From: Syntrophomonas sp. UBA4807
GTDB taxonomy: Bacteria > Bacillota > Syntrophomonadia > Syntrophomonadales > Syntrophomonadaceae
Length of the DNA stretch: 9,702 nucleotides
Assembly (NCBI GenBank): GCA_002402575.1
Contig: DHGD01000129.1
Location: 1 to 9,702 of the forward strand
Reading direction: 5' to 3'
Position 1 is the first letter of the stretch. The number at the start of each line of letters is the position of its first letter. The position numbers and the translations under genes are program-made. Below, in pieces: positions 5,432 through 9,702 of this stretch. The notes under the pieces were generated by a model, which was not told where the DNA came from, ran no database searches, and was given only the letters and a program-made list of their open reading frames with translations.

Positions 5432-7321
5432 GTGCTTTCCTATGACGATGCAGCAGGCGGCTACAGAAAACGAATTGCAGAACTAGAGACTCTACTGGAT
5501 ATAGAACGCCGTCTCCGCTATCAGGCCGAAAAGCAGTTGGGGGACCTATTCGACTTGTCTTCAGACTGGCTTGTGGTTACTGATAGCAAAGGTCAGGTGA
5601 AACGGGCCAACGCCAATTTCATCTCTGCAATCAATTATTCCGGCAATGAGACTATCGTCACCTTGATAAGGAGGCACCTTCATCGTGACGATATCAGAAT
5701 CACCTTGCAATCCCTGCGCAAGGTGGCTAAAGGCAGCCATCAAAACCTGGTGTTTCGCTGCCGCGATGCCAGTGGTTCATACTCTTGGTGGTCATGCAAC
5801 GTGGCGGCCTCGGAGCATGACGACACCGTAGTGGGAGTAGTTCGCAATATTAGCGATCTTAAAGAATCTGAGCGGCGTCAGGCAGATATCATTAATTTTT
5901 TACCTGACGCCACCTTTGTTATTAATCAGAACGGTAAGGTCATAGCCTGGAACAAAGCCATCGAAGAGATGACCGGGGTCAAGGCAGATGATATGTTGGG
6001 CCGCGGTGATTACGAGTACAGCCTGCCGTTTTATGGAGAGAAACGGCCCATTCTAATTGACCTGATAAATCTTATTGACACCGGGATTGAGGATTCTTAC
6101 CTCAGTATGGAACGTGACATTACGCGTATTTCAGCGGAAAGCTTCTGCCCGCTGGTGGGTGAACGAGGGTCGTTTCTCTATGGCACCGCTTCTCCTCTGT
6201 TGAACAGCAGCGGGAAACTGGTGGGGGCGATTGAATCCATCCGTGATATCAGTTTTCGACGCAAGACTGAAGCCGCCCTGCGCCAATCGGAAGAAAAATT
6301 TTCCAAAGCCTTTCACGGCAGCCCTATTATGATGTGCCTGGCAACCCTGGAGCAGGGAACTTTTATTGATGCCAACGAAGCCTTTTGCCGTACTATAGGC
6401 TACACCCGCCAAGAGATGATTGGCCGAACCAGTTGCGAGCTGAATTTTTATGTAGAGGGGGAGAGCCGCTTATTCTTCAACCTTCTTATAGAAAAAGGCC
6501 GCATTGAGCATTTCCCGCTCAGCTTCCGCAACAAATCGGGCGAAATCCGGGATGGCTTATTGTGGAGCCAATTATTGGATATAGACGGGTTGCCTTCCCA
6601 CATAGCTTGTATTATCGATATCACCGAGCAGAACCGGCTGAAAAAGGAGATGGCCAGGCTGGACCGCCTCAAACTGGTGGGAGAGATGGCAGCCAGTATA
6701 GGACATGAAATACGCAATCCTATGACCACCATTCGCGGCTTTTTGCAGCTCTTGATTAATAAAGAAGCCTATCAGGATGATCGGGACTATTTTGAACTCA
6801 TGATAGAGGAGCTGGACCGGGCCAATGAAATCATCAGCGAATACCTGGGTATGGCTCAGGACAAGCTGGTCGACCTTCAGCCCCGCTACCTGGACCAAGC
6901 GGTCAAATCCATCTATCCTATGATCCAGGCTGACGCCAATATCCGTGAGATGAAGATTTGTCTGGAGCTAACCAAACCCCCCATCCCGTTGATTGATGAA
7001 AAGGAGATTCGCCAGATGATCATCAATCTGGCCCGCAATGGCCTGGAAGCCATGTCCCCGGGGGGGACGCTAACCATCGGCACCCGCACCGAACCTGAGG
7101 AGATCGTGCTATATATCAAAGACGAAGGCCCGGGAATCGATCCTATGATAGTGGATCAGATCGGTACACCGTTTCTGACCACCAAGGAAAAAGGGACCGG
7201 GCTTGGTTTGGCGGTCTGTTACAGCATTGCCGCCCGTCATAATGCCAGCATAGATTTTAAAACCGGACCCTCAGGGACGTCTTTCTTTGTGCGCTTCCCT
7301 TATTCACCTATGAGCCCTTGA
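5432..7321 (+). CDS. Cytoplasmic three-PAS sensor histidine kinase (sporulation-kinase-like)
   Basis: Autophosphorylates on a histidine and passes the phosphate to a response-regulator Asp. Of 629 aa, residues 10-40 form a charged helix. PAS domains follow at about 41-145 (ends GVVRNISDLKESERRQ), 150-278 (FLPDATFVINQNGKVIAWNK) and 285-400 (ends ACIIDITEQNRLKKE). The HisKA box is ASIGHEIRNPMTTIRGFLQL with phospho-acceptor His425. The ATPase domain shows the N box INLARNGLEAM (Asn536), the G1 box DEGPGI (564-569) and the G2 box GTGLGLAV (588-595); all key residues are present. There is no signal peptide or membrane segment, so the signal is intracellular. The start is GTG, with GGAGG (5418-5422) 9 nt upstream. 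No response regulator adjoins it. The HEIRNPxTxIxGFLQL box is the type found in kinases of the Spo0A/Spo0F phosphorelay (KinA-E). I infer that this may be an orphan sporulation or stationary-phase kinase; the partner is not shown by the sequence. Confidence 0.93.
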   Translation: MLSYDDAAGGYRKRIAELETLLDIERRLRYQAEKQLGDLFDLSSDWLVVTDSKGQVKRANANFISAINYSGNETIVTLIRRHLHRDDIRITLQSLRKVAKGSHQNLVFRCRDASGSYSWWSCNVAASEHDDTVVGVVRNISDLKESERRQADIINFLPDATFVINQNGKVIAWNKAIEEMTGVKADDMLGRGDYEYSLPFYGEKRPILIDLINLIDTGIEDSYLSMERDITRISAESFCPLVGERGSFLYGTASPLLNSSGKLVGAIESIRDISFRRKTEAALRQSEEKFSKAFHGSPIMMCLATLEQGTFIDANEAFCRTIGYTRQEMIGRTSCELNFYVEGESRLFFNLLIEKGRIEHFPLSFRNKSGEIRDGLLWSQLLDIDGLPSHIACIIDITEQNRLKKEMARLDRLKLVGEMAASIGHEIRNPMTTIRGFLQLLINKEAYQDDRDYFELMIEELDRANEIISEYLGMAQDKLVDLQPRYLDQAVKSIYPMIQADANIREMKICLELTKPPIPLIDEKEIRQMIINLARNGLEAMSPGGTLTIGTRTEPEEIVLYIKDEGPGIDPMIVDQIGTPFLTTKEKGTGLGLAVCYSIAARHNASIDFKTGPSGTSFFVRFPYSPMSP

Positions 7322-7405
7322 TAGGAACGCTCCGATGCAGCTTTTATCAAAGGCCAATGTAATATATATACCGGCATTATTTGATTAAAGAGGGGAGAGA
7401 AGCGG

Positions 7406-9205
7406 GTGAATCGATTCACCGCCCTGTTGAAAACAACTTTGACCAGGCTGTTTGCAGCCATATCACGCTTTCCGCTTACAGTGATTTGTCTTATCGGGGC
7501 CACTATCTTGCTCTGTTACATGGTGTCGTTGCACCGGCAGCCTGAACTAATAGTGCATAAGCTGTCATATACATTTCTGGTCGGTTCATTTCTGGGCGTG
7601 GCAGCGCAGTTTGCCTGCGAACGATTTTCAAGACTGAATCAAAGGCGGCTTACAGTATATGCCATTTCCACTCTTCTAATTATCGGCTACTATCTTATCC
7701 TGATGCCAGCCCCCGCCCTCAGCCAGGAGGTGACGACGCGCACCTTTGTGGCTGTGGCGGCAATGTTCTGCGCATTTGTCTGGGTGCCTTCATACCGGGA
7801 GGCGGCTGATTTTAATCAAGTCTCCCTGGTGCATTTTAAATCCGCTCTCATATCGGTCTTGTATTCGGCGGTGCTTGCGGCGGGATGTGCCAGTATCATC
7901 GCCGCTGTCGATACCTTGTTGTTCAATGTTAATGAAGATGCCTACGCCTATACGATGATTATCATCTGGGTGATATTCGCCCCCCTGTATTATTTGTCCC
8001 TTTTGCCGCGCTTCAATTCTCAAGAGCCTACCGATCAGGAATTTGCCCGCTATTCCGCGCAATATCCGCGTTTCCTGGAAATACTGGTATCGTACATCGC
8101 TATCCCTTTGGTAACGGTATTCACCCTGGTCTTGACGGCCTATTTTATTAAAATCCTGTTCACTTTGAAATGGCCCTCGGGACAATTAGGAAGCATGGTT
8201 CTGGCTTACTCTGCCGCCGGTCTGATAATATATATTCTGGCCAGCCTGCCTGATAATCGCTTCACGAGCTGGTATATCAAGCTGTTTCCCAAGGTCCTGG
8301 TTCCGGTAGTGATCATGCAGCTCATCTCGGTGGGGATACGTCTGGATGCCTATGGGATTACCGAATCCCGTTATTATATCGCCTTGTTCGGCCTGTTTGC
8401 TCTCTTGTGCGCGGTTTTGTTGAGTTTCCTGCCGGTTTCCAAAAACGGTCTTATTGCAGTATTGGCAGCTTGTTTTGCCATTCTTTCGGTAGTGCCTCCA
8501 ATCGATGCTTTCACCGTTTCCCGTCACAGCCAGATAAACCGCCTGGAGAGAATGCTGGAAGCTGAAGGCCTCCTGCACGATGGACAGATAACTCCGAAAT
8601 CAGAGGTAAGTATGAACCTGCGCCTGGAAACTACCAGCATTCTCAACTACCTGCAGGCGCGTGAGTATACCCGCTATGTGGCCTGGCTGCCGACAGATTT
8701 CAATCCTTATAACAGCAACAACATAAAGAATGTTCTTGGCTTTGAGCCTGCCTATCCGGGCTTGAACCAGGAAAACAACTACTTTTTCGCCACGCTGGAA
8801 CCCCAGCATGCAGTAGATATCAGCGGTTACAGCATTATGGTTCACGCCAATTCGCACCGCGGCGCGGTTGGCGTAAATGAAACTCCGCTCGATTTTGAAG
8901 TCGGCGGAGTGAAGTATCAAATGCTTCTGGAACGTTTGTCAGAACAGGAGGTTAAGGTTGTGGTTCGCACCGCTACAGGTCAAGAGGTGATTGCCACTGG
9001 TCTGTATGATTTCGCCCGGACAATTTCTGGGATAGGCAACGCTCCCAAAGAGGCTCTGCCCGCTGAACAGATGAGCTTCGAGGTTTTAAACCAAGACTAT
9101 AAAATGCGAATCATGTTCCAAAACCTGAATATCACCACTGGCGATGCAACAGACGCCGGGGTTGACTATGGGCTGATTATTTTATTCGGCGTCCCCTCAC
9201 GATAA
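7406..9205 (+). CDS. DUF4153-family polytopic membrane protein
   Basis: Function unknown; I recognise the overall architecture as DUF4153. The 599 residues contain about 11 membrane segments (roughly 23-42, 53-71, 81-102, 112-128, 146-168, 181-201, 223-252, 261-282, 295-312, 323-343, 349-368). A soluble C-terminal region of about 225 residues follows (375-599). Its first part is helical and charged (NRLERMLEAEGLLHDGQITPKSEV), and the rest reads as beta-rich. If the first segment follows the positive-inside rule (N-terminus MNRFTALLKTTLTRLF is basic and inside), 11 segments place the C-terminal part outside. The start is GTG, with AGGGGAG (7391-7397) 8 nt before it. It lies 84 nt after the kinase with no clear terminator between them, so co-transcription is plausible and a sensing or envelope link is conceivable. 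Nothing shows a catalytic function. Confidence 0.8.
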   Translation: MNRFTALLKTTLTRLFAAISRFPLTVICLIGATILLCYMVSLHRQPELIVHKLSYTFLVGSFLGVAAQFACERFSRLNQRRLTVYAISTLLIIGYYLILMPAPALSQEVTTRTFVAVAAMFCAFVWVPSYREAADFNQVSLVHFKSALISVLYSAVLAAGCASIIAAVDTLLFNVNEDAYAYTMIIIWVIFAPLYYLSLLPRFNSQEPTDQEFARYSAQYPRFLEILVSYIAIPLVTVFTLVLTAYFIKILFTLKWPSGQLGSMVLAYSAAGLIIYILASLPDNRFTSWYIKLFPKVLVPVVIMQLISVGIRLDAYGITESRYYIALFGLFALLCAVLLSFLPVSKNGLIAVLAACFAILSVVPPIDAFTVSRHSQINRLERMLEAEGLLHDGQITPKSEVSMNLRLETTSILNYLQAREYTRYVAWLPTDFNPYNSNNIKNVLGFEPAYPGLNQENNYFFATLEPQHAVDISGYSIMVHANSHRGAVGVNETPLDFEVGGVKYQMLLERLSEQEVKVVVRTATGQEVIATGLYDFARTISGIGNAPKEALPAEQMSFEVLNQDYKMRIMFQNLNITTGDATDAGVDYGLIILFGVPSR

Positions 9206-9389
9206 CCGGGAAGAACATTTTCAATATATTATTTTGTAGGCATCGCCAGTATGCAGAGCGGTGATCTGCGGAAAAGCATTAAAATACTGCACTTTACTCG
9301 CGCTGCATCATGGGCGGAACAGAAATTTAACATTAGATTTATCCACCTGAGTATCAACATAGATTTAAATAATTTGCGGAGATCGCGTC

Positions 9390-9702
9390 ATGAATATCTT
9401 TATTTTGCCCAACCAGCTTCCTGAAGAGGAATTTGTTGAAACCCTGGCCGCCGGTGAAGGGATCTTAATAGAACGTATCATTTCGCATGGACACACAACC
9501 TTACCGGATGTATGGCTTGACCAAGCTCGTGATGAATGGGTTATGGTATTGCAAGGTGAGGCTAAACTAACCTGGGGCGATGGTCGAGAGTTGGAAATGA
9601 AAAGCGGGGATTGGGTCTTGATCAAGGCAGGGGAACGTCACCGGGTATCTTACAGTTCCACTCAACCGCCCTGCATTTGGCTGGCAGTGCATGGCCTTTT
9701 AA
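9390..9702 (+). CDS. Small single-domain cupin protein, 3' end cut by the window
   Basis: ATG 9390 follows a GGAGA site (9378-9382) at 7 nt. The frame is open for 104 codons to the window edge without a stop, ending ...IWLAVHGLL. The protein is probably within a few residues of its natural end, because such cupins are usually about 105-115 aa. The fold is a double-stranded beta-barrel. Residues 45-57 (QARDEWVMVLQGE) occupy cupin motif 1, and GDWVLIKAGERHRV (73-86) is motif 2 with His84. The usual HxH pair of motif 1 is absent and Asp-Glu (48-49) stands in its place. This pattern (DEWV..LQGEA...HRV.Y.S..PPCIWLAVH) recurs in one uncharacterised cupin subfamily, so the difference is likely a family trait. 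Metal binding and substrate are unknown. It is separated from the DUF4153 gene by 184 nt and probably has its own promoter, which I could not locate. Confidence 0.85.
   Translation, partial: MNIFILPNQLPEEEFVETLAAGEGILIERIISHGHTTLPDVWLDQARDEWVMVLQGEAKLTWGDGRELEMKSGDWVLIKAGERHRVSYSSTQPPCIWLAVHGLL

Noticed and set aside
7317..7353. Possible terminator between the kinase and the DUF4153 gene (CCTTGATA with TATCAAAGG)
   Set aside because: The stem has a bulge and few GC pairs, the loop is about 21 nt, and no T-run follows.
9251..9424. 57-codon + strand frame (MQSGDLRKSIKIL...) overlapping the cupin start
   Set aside because: It has no ribosome site and no recognisable protein, and it overlaps the well-supported cupin start in another frame.

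Overview
The window looks like chromosomal DNA of a Gram-positive, endospore-type Firmicute, most plausibly class Clostridia (Syntrophomonas/Peptococcaceae-like). The clues are a copper-amine-oxidase-N domain protein, a decayed S-layer-homology (SLH) gene, strong GGAGG-type ribosome binding sites, GTG/TTG starts, mid GC content, and a soluble multi-PAS kinase whose His box resembles sporulation kinases. No mobile element, CRISPR array, tRNA or rRNA is visible. The taxonomic placement is inference from gene style only.

Layout. 3-386 (+) is the C-terminal end of an envelope protein with a Cu_amine_oxidN1 domain, closed by a strong terminator (401-433). 434-757 is gene-free. 760-797 is a terminator serving the minus-strand gene that follows. 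821-2251 (-) is a membrane-bound processive family 2 glycosyltransferase. It probably starts at a TTG rather than at the upstream ATG (2278), and it is preceded by a leader of about 300 nt and a good promoter at 2559-2586. 2808-3119 (+) is a small signal-peptide plus SLH gene interrupted by an in-frame TGA exactly where the SLH Trp belongs. 3152-3396 is a dense regulatory region: two hairpins, a 12-bp palindrome, a duplicated motif pair and an extended -10 promoter. It leads into 3437-5266 (+), typA/bipA, closed by a terminator at 5298-5340.

Next comes 5432-7321 (+), a cytoplasmic three-PAS histidine kinase with no response regulator beside it. It is followed after 84 nt by 7406-9205 (+), an 11-TM DUF4153 protein with a C-terminal soluble domain of about 225 residues. 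These two may be co-transcribed. A 184-nt gap without clear signals follows, then a cupin gene (9390 onward) that is still open at the window edge.

Functionally the window mixes cell-envelope functions (copper-amine-oxidase-N protein, glycosyltransferase, SLH remnant, DUF4153) with stress translation (TypA) and sensing (kinase). I see no coherent new multi-gene system. The most unusual items are the SLH pseudogene, the long glycosyltransferase leader, and the repeat-rich region upstream of typA.
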